Of a stretch of DNA of 64,000 nt, positions 44,100-55,577 are shown in pieces. The position numbers and the translations under genes were made by a program. The stretch is from the NCBI GenBank assembly GCA_946800325.1, contig OX326958.1, positions 1,994,001 through 2,058,000 on the forward strand. The letters run 5' to 3'. Source of the stretch: Luzula sylvatica. Taxonomy: Eukaryota; Streptophyta; Magnoliopsida; Poales; Juncaceae. Under the pieces are notes generated by a model, which saw only the letters and a list, made by a program, of their open reading frames with translations, had not been told where the DNA came from and did no database searches. Within the stretch, counting starts at the first letter, position 1, and each line of letters begins with the position of its first letter.

Positions 44100-44282
44100 A
44101 TATATAATAATATTTTATATAATAATCCGCAATAATAATAAATATAAACATAAATAATAATAATAATATATATAATAATCAGAAATAATAATAAATATAA
44201 ATAATAATAATATTTTATATAATAATAAATAATAATATATATAATAATCAAGAATAATAATAAATATAAATAATAATTAGCT
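43690..44282. repeat. Block C' with (AT)n and (AAT)n
   Basis: Paralogous to 5975-6780. A pure (AT)n run lies at about 44025-44092, followed by AAT-rich sequence. Frames through it are simple Ile/Tyr repeats. Confidence 0.75.
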
Positions 44283-44580
44283 ATTGGTACGGGCCGTCCC
44301 ATCCATCTGACCGTCCCAACCAGGTTTAGGGACAAGCCGTCCCAAAAAGACCTGTCAGCGTACTTTCCTTGCGCGCTCTCATATCATGCATTTTAGGACT
44401 GCCCGTCCCAAACCATACCGTCCCAACAAGCATTTTAGGACGGCCCGTCCCTGTTTGGTACGCCCTTGTTTGGTACGACTTGTTTGGGACGGTCCACCAT
44501 CCCAAAATTCTTATTGGGACGGTTTGGAAGCTTATTGGGACGGTTTTTCCCTGTCCCAATAAGACATAAATGTTGTAGTG
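44283..44580. mobile_element. CACTA-type transposon terminus, partial
   Basis: The right end reads TGTTGTAGTG (44571-44580), the reverse of CACTACAACA. Inside it are many short direct and inverted subterminal motifs (GGGACGGT, CCGTCCCA). This pattern is characteristic of CACTA elements. A matching CACTA end on the left was not found. Block C (6776-6835) keeps only a small GGTACGGGCCGTCCCATTAA remnant, so the element is truncated or rearranged. Confidence 0.6.
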
Positions 44581-44696
44581 TATATGGAGCCCAATAACAC
44601 AAAAATAATTATATTTTGAGATAATAATAATAATATTATTTTTTTTATTTTTTTTTGTATTTTGTAGTTCGATGAAGAATATATTTAACATGCACC

Positions 44697-46459
44697 TAGG
44701 GATGTCAATGGGTTGGGTAATACCCGTGCCCGACGAGTATCCGACCCGGACGGGTCGGGTAATACCCGATTAATCTTACCCGCGGGTCGGGTATTACCCG
44801 ATTAAAAAATACCCGGCACGGGTACGGGTAGGGTATGGGTGAGGTCTTACCCGACCCGTGGGTATACCCGACCCGAACCCGGTCCTTAATAATCATAGTT
44901 ATATTAATATTTTAATATATATTTTATTATTTTTGTTGTTTTTCAAATGGGTTTAATGTTGGGAATTCACCCATCCCCGGGCCCGCGCAGCGGATATGAA
45001 GGCCCGGTCCGGTTCCCTAAATCCAAGATCACGCCATGACTTCGAGGGTACGATGCAAAGTAGGATAGACGATTACCAGCGTGAAATTGATCACGCACGA
45101 CGGGTTGATCGCTCGCATCCTTCTTTTCCTTCGGTGTCACGTTGGTGACTAGCCCGTACGTCCCATACCGCACGTCTCCCACCGTCTTGACACGCCTCGG
45201 ATTGTCTTCGTGCGTTCCATGCCCGCATGCTTCCACAACCCGTTACTCGATTCGCTCGTTTCCGTCTCCGGCAGATTTCGTTCCTCCGAATCGATCACAA
45301 CCGAAAGAGCCCCAGATATTGCTCCTCTACTTGTATCCACCTTGATTCGTAAGACGTCGGTCGCGGGTGCAACTGCCTAGACGATGCACCGGCGAACTTG
45401 CTCGATTGATTGATTCTCTATACCGGAAAACAACTTTTCACGGTTTCTCTCTCTTTACACCCTTTCTCTCTCTAGAAAGTTGTCTCACAATTCTCTGGAA
45501 TATTCTGAATTAATTAACTGAATTAACCACTTATGATGAGAGAGAATTATCCTATTTATATCACATAGGATAAGGATGGGCCAAAAGGGATGTATATCCA
45601 ATATACACTTTTTCACACAGAAAGTTGCATGAATCTGTCCAGTATTCTGTCCATACGAAATTGGTAAATTTCTCTGACAGAAAATCACCCAACACGAAAG
45701 TTGTAGATAATCTTATTATCTACTCGACCCAATTTGGCTTGTCCCAATTGGAGTTCGTATGCAAAAGTTATGACTGGTTTACTAACTGTATGTCATACTG
45801 TTGCAGCCTTTCGGTATTTCATAGAAACGACACTGATACTTCGTTCATATGAAATATATTTCTATATGAAGGTTGTAGATAATCTTATTATCTATCTAAC
45901 CCAATTTGAACCATTCAAATTGGATTTTCCTACTGAAAGATATGACCACGAATGTACGCTTACATTCTTTTATCCTTGTGTACACTTTTACGGTTGATCA
46001 TGAAACTGTATTTCCTTCATTTAATCTATTTTTTCTACTGTTCTTTATTATACAATTTATTTTTATTTTTTCTATTTGTTTAGTAAATAAAACTAAAATA
46101 AATAAATTCCTAGATTCATGTTTATTTTTTTTTTTACAGATATTTCACGTTTCTACCAATTTTAGTTTCATAAAATCTACTTAAAAATATTTGTTGTGTA
46201 TATTATGATATTATTATGTTATGTGGTAATATTTTGATTTGAAAAAAAAAAAAATTCGTTTGTATATTTTAATGTTTTTGTATATATTTAGGTATGGGTA
46301 AAATTTCCCGTGGGTAATCCGAAAACCCGCGGGTAATAAACGGGGCGGGTTAAATTACCCGTTTAGTTGACGGGTCGGGTATGGATATTACCCGATTAAG
46401 ATGGGTAAGGGTATGGGTGAGCCTATACCCGACCCGAACCCGACCCATTGACATCCCTA
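44697..46459. mobile_element. hAT non-autonomous element with nested solo LTR
   Basis: Termini are TAGGGATGTCAATGGGTTGG and, in reverse, TAGGGATGTCAATGGGTCGG. An 8-base duplication CATGCACC is present at 44689-44696 and 46460-46467. Subterminal zones are packed with GGGTAATACCCG-like motifs in both orientations. Without the nested LTR the element is about 695 bases, with no transposase. It belongs to the same TAGGGRTGTCAAT group as the elements at 49267, 52905 and 58314, though its subterminal motif differs (GGGTAATACCC against GTATCCG). Confidence 0.93.
44957..46019 (+). mobile_element. Solo LTR nested in the hAT element
   Basis: Begins TGTTGGGAATTCACCC and ends ACTGTATTTCCTTCA, with a 5-base duplication TTTAA at 44952-44956 and 46020-46024. 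The 1063-base body is GC-rich at its left (CCCGGGCCCGCGCAGCGGAT) and has no ORF of note. A duplicated AAGTTGTAGATAATCTTAT motif occurs near 45700 and 45868. A lone LTR with a target duplication implies recombination between the LTRs of a former retrotransposon. Family (copia or gypsy) cannot be set from the LTR alone. Confidence 0.9.
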
Positions 46460-47372
46460 CATGCACCCACATTGTGCGAGTATTTTGTAACTAAAAAAAG
46501 TTCCAATGAAGAACATACAATTTTTTGCCCAATAATATTTCCAAAAGGAAAATTATATTTCCAAAGAAGAACATACAGTTTTGTAGGAAATTTTTTTGCC
46601 CAATAATATTTACACCATGAGTGGGGGAAAATGGGGGCACCATATATGTCCTCTTTCCAAAAGAAGTTGAAGAGTGTCTGTTGGGAATTGAAGGGTTTGA
46701 ACCCAATACAGACAACATAATATTAAATTTATGACCACACTTTCTAATATCAGAATTCATAAAAGTATTTATAAAAAATAAAATGATAAATATATTAATT
46801 TGAAAACGATATATCAATTTCAAAAAAAATTTAATAATATTTTAAGCACGCCATTCTTCATAACATACTATTTTAATGTCAATATATTATTTTAATGTTA
46901 CTATATAATTTTTGTATCATGTTTCATGTAATTAATTTTGTGATAATTCTTATTTTAATTTTAAGAACTATATTTATTATGATAATTTATGTCATAAGTA
47001 ATTTTGTATTCATTTCAGTTAAATGTATGGATCGAATGAGATGTCATATTTAAATAAGTTGGCAACTCGAGATTTTAGGGTAATTAATGTAGATAAATAT
47101 TACTCTAAACATCTCCATTATGAGACATGATTTCATGATATATTTACTTCATCTAAATGGAGTGTGTTCAGGGACAATTTTGAAAAGTTCATCTTGGATT
47201 TGGAGTTTCTAATTAACTGGTATTACTTATTTACCCTTAATGATGTGCGATGGGTAACAGGTTGTAAAAAATACATGCTGAACTTCATTTTCGAGATTTA
47301 TAAGATTAATATCCACCTTAGATCTTAAAAATTGGACAGTTCAGAAAACTTTGGTGTATTGAAGCATTTTCC
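46460..47372. other. Block D' left part, gene-free
   Basis: From about 46770 it is paralogous to 6840-7373 (AATATATTAATTTGAAAACG, AATGTATGGATCGAATGAGA). A duplicated TTTTTTGCCCAATAATATTT lies near 46530 and 46590. No gene is seen. Confidence 0.65.
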
Positions 47373-47600
47373 TAATAATAATACTAACACTAATACTAAT
47401 AATAATAATAGCGGGTTGGTGGTGGAGCCCATATGCAGAGAGTAATAGAGTTAACATCTGTGTTAACAGTCTCTTTGGCACGGGTATTTTTTTCGTTAAT
47501 ACAAACGACCACCTGAAAATGCATTTCTTAATTTAATACATATTCTTGTTCATCAATAATTTATATGTTATTCTTTATAATTTTTATTCATTGATTTCCC
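47373..47600 (+). pseudogene. TAF6: TAF6 last-exon relic 2
   Basis: Paralogue of the scrap at 7374: a short AAT run, GGTTGGTGGTGGAGCCCATA, TGCAGAGAGT, then TTTCGTTAATACAAACGACC, GAAAATGCATTTCTTAATTT and TTGTTCATCAATAATTT. It aligns with the TAF6 exon 12 end and 3'UTR better than relic 1 does (TTCGTTTATACAACCGCCCG in the full copies). The middle of the exon is missing. Confidence 0.75.
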
Positions 47601-47829
47601 CTCCTTTTCAATTAATTTCTTTATAATTTTTATTCATTAATTTCCCCTCCTTTTCAATTAATTTCTTTATAATTTTCCGTTGGTCTCATTCAAATGTTCT
47701 TCATTTGATACGTTTGTTTGTGTTATCCGAATTATTAGTCTTTTATTGCACATTATATGTTATGTATAAAGAAAAGAGAAATGGGAGAAATCTGTGCAGC
47801 CACGTCATCAGGGGTTTTTTTGTAATTTT

Positions 47830-48290
47830 TTTTTTCACATTTTGGTCCTTTTTATTTACATTTTGGTCCTTTTTATTTGAAAAAATTACATTTTGATTTT
47901 TTTTATTTACATTTTGGTCCTTTTTATTTACATTTGGTCCTTTCAAGTTTGAAAAATTACACTTTGGTCCAGGGGCCTCTTCGAAAAAAAATTATTTACA
48001 TTTTGGTTCTTTTTATTTATATTTTTGTCTTTTTTAGTTGAAAAAACTACATTTTGATCCTTTCTATTTACATTTTTGTCCTTTTAAGTTTAGAAACTTA
48101 CATTTTGGTCCTTCATATTTACATCTTGATCCTGTTTTATTTACATGTCGGTCCTTTTTTACATTTTTGAATTTACATAATAGTTCTTTTTATTTATATC
48201 TTTGTCATTTTCAGTTTTAGTTCACACTTTGGTACTTTTTATTAACATTTTGATCCTTTTTAATTTAAATTTCGGTCATTTTTTACATTA
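47830..48290 (+). repeat. Minisatellite of about 20-30 bases in Helitron C
   Basis: Repeats of TTTACATTTTGGTCCTTTTT with spacer variation occur more than ten times, often as TTTTTATTTACATTTTGGTC. Open frames here are Phe/Leu- or Asn/Lys-rich by-products. Confidence 0.85.
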
Positions 48291-48358
48291 TTAATAATTC
48301 CTCTCATCTCATGCCTCCACATCACTACCTTATTATGCCTCCCTATCACCACTTTACT

Positions 48359-49065
48359 TGGAAAATTTTCAAAAGACTCCTTAAATTTTTAGATATTGTA
48401 AAAAACAATTAATTTACATATGTATTCATTAAAAAAAAATACTTTTTTAATTTTAAAAAATTATCAAACTTTTTATAATATATAATAATTAAAAAAAATT
48501 ACTTTATGTTATATGTTATATAATTTTAATATTTCATTCATTACAAATATTCGACTTATGTATTATTTTTCTTGAAAAACTAACATAAAATTATAATAAG
48601 TTGAACAATATAATTAAAAGAACATCTTGCAAATATTTAAAAATAAAATATCATAAAACTATTAAAAAATACATAAAAGGAAAACTAAAATAAAAAGTAG
48701 ATGTTTAAATAGATATTTTCTATGAATATATTTGCAAGATGTTTATTTATTATTATTTAATGTTAGTTTTTTATGAATAAAGAATGGAATATTAAAATTA
48801 TATAAACAAAATATGTAATAATTTAAATTTTTTTAAATCACTACATGTTAAGAAGTGTTTATGAATTTTCTTAAAATTAATAAAAAATAACAAAAATAAC
48901 TTTTAATTATTGCATATGAGATTTGGAGGGTATTTTGGAAAAAAAAAATTAATATCATCCATAAGGAGTATTTTAAAATAAAAGTTTGGTAAAAAGTTTT
49001 TTTTTTGAGTTTACGAAAAGATAGAGGATTTTTTACAATATCCAAAAAAAATTAGGGGGTTAAAA
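48359..49065. mobile_element. Long-TIR (Mutator-like) element nested in Helitron C
   Basis: The interior (AAAAGAACATCTTGCAAATA, TAATGTTAGTTTTTTATGAA) matches 22912-23745. The left arm begins GGAAAATTTTCAAAAGACTC and the right arm ends near TCCAAAAAAAATTAGGGGGT. The arms are more decayed than in the other copy. Confidence 0.6.
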
Positions 49066-49199
49066 ATATACCAAATCACGGATGTGCGAATAATCATGAC
49101 AAACTCGAGGGCTCGCGCGCAATTGCGCGGGGAAAAAACTAGTTACTATAAGTTTTGAACAAACGTAGCAGGTTAATTTAGGTACGTGTCTCGTTACCC

Positions 49200-50235
49200 A
49201 TAATACATTGAAGATAATCACATGCAAATATATAAGTACAAGTAGCGTGATTGTTCTTATTATATATAGGGATGTCAATGGTGTGAATATTGCCCGAACC
49301 GACCCGAACCGTATCCGAAGAATTATCCGGATTCGAAAAAATATCCGGATCCGAGTGGATCCGGATATGGATCTGGTTGCTAATTTTAGGATCCGGAACC
49401 GGATTCGATATTCGGTTTTGGTGCGGGCACCGGATCCGTGTTTTGGATCCGGATATTTTTAGGATCCGAATATTCGGAACCAGATTCGAGTATCCGGAAC
49501 CGGATCCGGATACGCATATTATATATTATTTTTATGGATTATATTTTATATTAGTTGAAAAATCATATACGAATTAATGATTTGTGAGTGATTTAAACTC
49601 ACAATCGTAAAATTACGTTTAAATATAATCATATTTATCGTTTATATCACAAATTATATATATTTATAGCTAAAAAGTAAGTTATGTTATGATAACATAA
49701 TATCCATTTTAATATCCGAAAGAGAACCGTATCCGTATCCGTATCCGACAATATCCGAACCGTATCCGTATCCGTTTATTATCCGAACCGTATCCGGATC
49801 CGGATAATTCCGTATCCGGATCCGTATCCGAAAAAAAATATGGATATGGATCTGGTATGACCACTATCCGAACCGTTGACACCCCTAATTATATATACTC
49901 ATTTTTTTTGTATTTTTACTTTGTAAATTGATATATGGTTTTGTTTAAGTTCTCTTGTGAAAACTTGTTAGTATAATTTTTTTTTGATATTGGAGGAAAA
50001 CCAACAAGCACATATAAAACACTTGCAATTTATAATGATAGTTTTGGTTGTGTTATTCACGAGTTTATTATACAAAGCAATGTACTTTATATTAACTATT
50101 TATAATGATAGTTTTGGTTGTACATGGTCTATTTTTCGTATCACATCATTAATTTCACGAGTGAAAATTGTACACCTTGCAAAATGCGCGAGGTATTCGC
50201 GGTGTTTGGCTCACTAAGTAGAGTACAAATAAATA
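49200..50235 (+). repeat. Array promoter-like module (block D'), split by hAT
   Basis: Left part TACAAGTAGCGTGATTGTTC (to 49266) and right part CATTTTTTTTGTATTTTTAC, TTGGAGGAAAACCAACAAGC (from 49888) are the D-type module. The segment AATTTATAATGATAGTTTTG is duplicated near 50025 and 50098. Confidence 0.65.
49267..49887. mobile_element. hAT non-autonomous element, GTATCCG-rich (copy 1)
   Basis: Starts TAGGGATGTCAATGGTG and ends CGAACCGTTGACACCCCTA. The 8-base duplication ATTATATA is at 49259-49266 and 49888-49895, and block D has the empty site ATTATTTA (7856-7863). Both ends are saturated with CCGTATCCG/ATCCGGAT motifs, likely transposase-binding subterminal repeats. No ORF is present beyond repeat by-products. 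Confidence 0.93.
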
Positions 50236-50744
50236 AATTGCTCTTATTATATATATAATTTAAATTTTATAACACGTCAAAAAGGTAGCGGATGGGTTGT
50301 GGACGGTTCCAATCTATAAATGGCAAATTTCAAATTGTAATTAAATTATGATCACCATTACATTTTTAATTTTTTCTTTCCCATAGTTTTTTAGTTCCAT
50401 GCACTATCAGTTTTGTGATATTTCAATATTTATTTTTTGCAATCATATTTTTGTTTGCTTTCGGACGTCCAAAAGACTATGAATTCACCAAAAATCAGTT
50501 TTTTGTCGTATCGTTAAATTATCTTTAAATTCGTTAAATAAACTATAATGTAATTCTTTAAACTAGGTTGAAATTAATAATTATAATTCAAGTTGACAAA
50601 ATATCTATTGTTTTATGATATATTTTCCTTTTCAGCAAAAAATTAAATTACCTGAAATATATACGAATCATAACCCAAATGTTCCGAAGTTTCAAAATAT
50701 CAGGGTCGGCCTGCCCCTGATAAAATCGACCATAATATTATTAT

Positions 50745-50986
50745 GATGAGTTCTATCATATACCCTTTTTGCTTATGATACATCATTTTTCAAAAGTATT
50801 TTGAGTAATTATCAATTAATTACTATTTAAGGTAATTTTTTAAATGTATTTATCAATAAATGATAGGCTAAATAGGAAATTTGAATGGTTCATGAAAGTA
50901 AAAATATCCATAAAATGTAAAATTTATGATACACCCTTTTAAATACCAAAAATACCCTTTTAAAAGGGTGTATCATAGAACTCTCC
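50745..50986. mobile_element. 242-base MITE
   Basis: Left end GATGAGTTCTATCATATACC and right end in reverse GGAGAGTTCTATGATACACC form inverted repeats of about 22 bases or more. TAT occurs on each side (50742-50744, 50987-50989) and only once at the empty site in block D (near 8986), suggesting a 3-base target duplication. No ORF is seen. The superfamily is not certain. Confidence 0.75.
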
Positions 50987-51139
50987 TATAGGGTGGTCTG
51001 ATTCTGAAAATACAAAATATAAGGGAGGGACCATCCCTGAAACAAGCATCTGTTGCAGGGTATGAAACCCGAAACGTAAAACATGATATTATGCACGAGA
51101 TTTTAAAAATAAATAAATAAATAATATTGAAAAACAACT

Positions 51140-51500
51140 CCGTTCTTGTTAGTTTAAAATAAAAATAAAATAAACGATATTAGATCTCTTTACAGTAAAG
51201 CAAATGTTTCGTGAGCGCAAACAAGTAATTCATGCATTTTGCATGAATTGTTCATAGAGTTTGAGTTCGACAAATATAATAAGTGTGATTTTATTATTAT
51301 ATATACTCAATTGATATATATTTATTCGCTACATCCACTAAGAAAATAGTTAATATAGGATTTTGCTTAAGTTCATCTGTGAAATTATATGAAACAATTT
51401 AGATATTGGAGGACAATCTAATATAAAGTACATTGCTAAATTCTGAAAAGCAAACATGTAAGAATGGTCCCTATAACCGATTTTATGGATGAAGAACGAC
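51140..51500 (+). repeat. Array promoter-like module, copy 9
   Basis: Paralogue of 9120-9480 with GATCTCTTTACAGTAAAGCA, TTTCGTGAGCGCAAACAAGT, a full CATGCATTTTGCATG palindrome, TATATATACTCAATTGATAT and AACAATTTAGATATTGGAGG. Confidence 0.75.
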
Positions 51501-51843
51501 CCAATGTTTTGAAAGATCTAAAATCGGCATAGCAGAGATGAGAGAGTAGTTCTGTGTGTGCAATAAACCTTGAGATTTTGTTGGGCCGTTTGATTAACTC
51601 GAATACGAAAGACTAGACATGAACTTAGTGGGGAATTAAAAGTCACGAGAAATAATATTTTTCATTTTGTTTGGCTAGCAAGAATTTGAACAAACTTTCT
51701 TCATACTATTAATAATTTTTTGAATTAATCTCATAAATTTTTTACATCAAAATTATCATAAATAAAAAAGTTTGATCTGAATGTGAAAATAATAATTTTA
51801 TATTATTGATTAGTTAATTAATTATTATTAATGCTAAGGTAAG

Positions 51844-51847
<4 letters not shown>

Positions 51848-51914
<67 letters not shown>

Positions 51915-52102
51915 GTTATTATTATTATTATTATTGTTATTTTATTATAAATTATTTTTTTGTATTATTATTATGAGTATTATTAATTTTATTATTAAAT
52001 TATTATTATTGTTATTATTATTATTAGTTTGTTGTTGTTGTTTTTGTTGTTGTTATTATTATTATTATTATTATTAGTTTGTTGTTGTTGTTTTTGTTGT
52101 TG

Positions 52103-52180
<78 letters not shown>

Positions 52181-52420
52181 TACTATTATTAATAGTTTTA
52201 TTGTTATTTATTCTAAATTATTATTTTTTGATTCATATTTTTATTATTATTATTTTATTATTATTTTTATTATTCGGATTATTATTGTTTAGTCATTGTT
52301 AATATTACATTTTATTATTTATTATTATTATGAGTATTATTAAATTTGTTATTATTAATATTCTAATTATTATTATTTTGTTGTTGTTGTTGTTTTTATA
52401 ATAATAATAATAATAAAATC
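51848..52420. repeat. Long (TTA)n/(TTG)n compound microsatellite
   Basis: About 570 bases dominated by TTA triplets with islands of TTG (near 52028-52050 and 52078-52108). The forward frame gives Leu/Cys/Tyr homopolymers, which are artefacts. Confidence 0.9.
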
Positions 52421-52504
52421 TATCAAATTTGAATATTTATACTTATGAGAATTAAATTTGAAATTAGTTTTCTCAGGAATATGCTTAATATTTTTTTTTT
52501 CTGA

Positions 52505-52632
52505 AGAAAATCCTAGACCACGAATCGTGACCATTATATATATATTTTTTATATTCATGCCGTCGGGACTCGAACCCACAAGACAACCTCCCAGCATGAA
52601 AATTTATTGTGCTAAACACTCAACAATCTAGA
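52505..52632 (-). mobile_element. tRNA-derived SINE, minus strand
   Basis: In reverse: TAGTCTAGATTGTTGAGTGT and TTAGCAC (A-box region), then GTCTTGTGGGTTCGAGTCCC with a perfect B box (GGGTTCGAGTCCC at 52564-52576), then a T-rich tail. The box spacing is tRNA-like but no cloverleaf forms. Confidence 0.5.
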
Positions 52633-52904
52633 CTATAGGAGATCTTACATGTCATTACATGACTTACTTTAATACATTTTCATTTTTATTTTTAACTAGC
52701 CTTACAAAATCTATTCTCGTAATTTTTAACATGAGGATTTTCATTATTAATTTTAACTAGTCTTACAAATGTTTTTGAATACTTTAACACATTTTTCGAA
52801 AGTTTAAAATAATAATTAAGTTATACTACTCTAGAATATTTTCGTATGTTATATACCATGGTACATTCTTGTATTATATTTATAATATAGCTCTTGGGTG
52901 CGGG

Positions 52905-53481
52905 TAGGGGTGTCAATGGGGCGGATACTGCCCGAACCGACCCGAACCGTATCCGAAGAAATATCCGTATCCGAAAAAAAATATCCGGATCCGGGTGGAA
53001 CCGGATCCGGAACCGTATCCGTTTTTACGGGTATGGATCCGGATCTAGGAGCTAATATTTTGATGGATCCGGATATGGATCCGGATCCGAATAAAATTTA
53101 TAAACGGATAACCGTTTTGTTGAAATCATGATCAAAATCATAGTATAATATCTAATATACAATAACTATATTTTAGTTCATAATAATACTTAATAATCAA
53201 TAATCATATATATAATTTGTTTTAAAATTACAAAATAATCAAGACTTGAATTCTAAAAATATTATTATATTATTATATTATAGTATCCGTTTTAATATCC
53301 GAATAGGAACCGAATCAGTATCCGTATCCGACAATATCCGAACCGTATCCGTATCCGTTTAATATCCGAACCGTATCCGGATCCGGGTAATACCGTATCC
53401 GGATCCGTATCCGAAAAAATATATGGATATGGATCTGGTATGACCACTATCCGAACCGTATCCGAACCGTTGACACCCCTA
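52905..53481. mobile_element. hAT non-autonomous element, GTATCCG-rich (copy 2)
   Basis: Starts TAGGGGTGTCAATGGGG and ends CCGAACCGTTGACACCCCTA, with the 8-base duplication GGTGCGGG at 52897-52904 and 53482-53489. Subterminal arrays of ATCCGGATCCG-like motifs mirror those at 49267. This is a clean copy with both ends intact. Confidence 0.93.
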
Positions 53482-53739
53482 GGTGCGGGTCTCAGAGCCC
53501 GCGTCAATTAATAAAAAAAAACAATATTTTTGTATGTTAAGACATCATTTATACTTGTAAAAATAAATATATGATGTACAGCTCCTATAATTCATAAATA
53601 TATCCTATCTAATTTTATAAAAGTAAAAGTAACTTGCATACCCGTACGTGATCATGATTTTTTATTTAATGGAGAATTTTTTGTTCCAACATCCATTCAT
53701 ATTTAGTATTATGCTACGTGTTCAATCCAGTAGTGTTTG

Positions 53740-53990
53740 GTGGATCGGTTCCATTTTATTTCTAATTATTTCATGAGGGAGAGCCAATAATTCATGCATT
53801 TTGCATGGATGGTTCATGAATTTTGAGTTCAATAATGTTCTTATTATATATACGCAAATTTTATATTTTTACTTGCTACATTTGTGATTTTATAGTTCAT
53901 TTGTGAAAACTTGTAAGTATAATTTTGATATTGGAGGAAAACCAACAAACACATATACAACACATATACAATGGTAATATAAACAAGGTT
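53740..53990 (+). repeat. Array promoter-like module, copy 10
   Basis: TTTCATGAGGGAGAGCCAAT, AATTCATGCATTTTGCATGG, TATATATACGCAAATTTTAT, a TTGCTACATTTGTGATTTT stretch and TTGGAGGAAAACCAACAAAC in order. Confidence 0.7.
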
Positions 53991-54154
53991 AATTTCACAA
54001 TCAATTCAAATATTAGATTATAATTCGATTAAATTAAATTATTTATTAACTATTGGTTTGTATGGTCATAACTTGCTTACACATTCGTGTGCTTATTTCA
54101 ATTCTCATTATTTTAGAAAGTCGCCATCTTATATTACATTGATAATAAGAACTA

Positions 54155-55577
54155 CTAGGAGAATACTCGCGCTACGCGGCGAGCATGTAAATTATGTTTT
54201 TCATTCTAATATAATTATATATTTATATGATAATGTTAATAATATCTTCTTAAAGCAAAGTTATTTGAATTCATTTATCTATGATTATTCATATGTTTAC
54301 TAAAGCAAAGTTATTTGAATTCATTTATCTATGATTATTCATATGTTTACAATTATTTTAGTATGATAACAAAAAATCTCATTTTTGTAATCAAATAATA
54401 ATATACATATTAGTGTCATTATATAATATTATATAAGAATGAGATATAATACAATTTTACGAAAAACGTAACAACACATATTATATCACTGTTCACAATA
54501 TTTCATACAATATCAAATATTAGAATAATGAATCATACAACATATGTAGTAACACATTATTAATTATATATAATAATATTTTTTTTATTCAAATATCATG
54601 GCAAATATAAAATAATATAAAACTTAATAAGGGAAGTAATTTAATAAATAATATCAGAATTTAATTTACAATAAACATAAATACAAATTATTTTATATCA
54701 TGTGATTTTTTTAATTTTACGTTTTGTAAAATAACAATACAATTTGATAGGTGTTTACAAGTTAAAAAAGTTATTTAGATGGATAAACTTTTTTTAATTC
54801 TATTATTTTTGAACAAAATTTGTTTGCTTAAAAACATTATAATCTACTTAGTATTATATGAGATTCTTATTGTTATAATTATCTAAAAAATAAATAATAA
54901 TATTTTAAAATTCTATTATGCAAATAAAATTCTTAAAAATATATGATGTACATGTTTATTTTTTTGCATTGTATTTTCTTACATAATATGTATGAACTAT
55001 GCTAATATGGATGTCAAAATAAAGAGAAAAATAAAATGAAAATATTTGATGGGTTTATAAAATTAAATTTCCAAAATAATACTAATATATGTTGTATTTT
55101 TTATAATATTACATATGAAATTATTAGTATTTTATATATAACCTTTTCATATTCTATTGCATTCACATTTGATCATATAATCTTATGTGAAATGTTAAAC
55201 AATTGATTAAACTTGGTCTAATATGATTATAACCAATAATAATATGCTACATCATTAATGTATGATGATGTGGCTTTCTAAGAATGCATAAAGCATGGTG
55301 TAAAATAATAACACATAAATGACTACACAAAATATGATCTTCAAAAAATCTAACAAAAAATGAATGATTGAGATTAAACCACATCACTACATCTAATGGT
55401 TCAAATTAATACTTAAAAATAATAATACAAAATGCATGTCTTAAATTATCAAATATCATATTAATGGATATGATGAACCCACATCACACAATCAAATGGT
55501 TAATAATCAAGATAAGAATGATGATGTGGCTTCATGAGGAGCCTCAAAGATGAGTGCAAAATAAGGGGGTGGGTTAA
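54155..55577 (-). mobile_element. Helitron, non-autonomous (Helitron D)
   Basis: The left end in reverse has CTCGCCGCGTAGCGCGAG, then TATTCTC, then CTAG, with plus-strand flank A (54154). The right border is set by the diverged paralogue near 26008, where GAACTATTATCATTAAAG runs through; here TTATCATTA resumes at 55578. In its own orientation the 5' end reads TTAACCCACCCCCTTATTTT, TT rather than TC, as in Helitron C. It contains a perfect 50-base tandem duplication (54251-54300 and 54301-54350). Confidence 0.7.
54251..54350. repeat. Perfect 50-base tandem duplication
   Basis: TAAAGCAAAGTTATTTGAAT through ATTCATATGTTTAC is repeated twice without a mismatch, so the duplication is recent compared with the surrounding decay. 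Confidence 0.95.

Larger units (their letters stand above)
47753..49142 (+). mobile_element. Helitron, non-autonomous (Helitron C)
   Basis: The right end has a strong stem-loop (CGCGCAATTGCGCG), then GGGAAAAAA and CTAG (49139-49142), followed by T. Paralogous block D reads GCACATTACTATTAG across the site (near 7739), giving an empty site. The 5' end begins TTATATGTTATG rather than TC, so the exact left border (47753-47756) is uncertain, because TTA occurs at both junctions. No Rep/helicase is seen. The interior carries a minisatellite and a Mutator-like element. Confidence 0.85.

Noticed and set aside
44967..45345. Several overlapping ORFs in GC-rich sequence
   Set aside because: They lie wholly in the solo LTR, which does not normally encode protein; frames on both strands overlap.
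47830..48290. CRISPR-like regularly spaced repeats
   Set aside because: The unit is a degenerate minisatellite with variable spacing in a eukaryotic Helitron; no conserved repeat/spacer alternation.
52029..52292. ORF with Leu, Cys and Tyr homopolymers, superficially like a cysteine-rich membrane peptide
   Set aside because: It comes from the TTA/TTG microsatellite; the Cys run is TGT read from (TTG)n.
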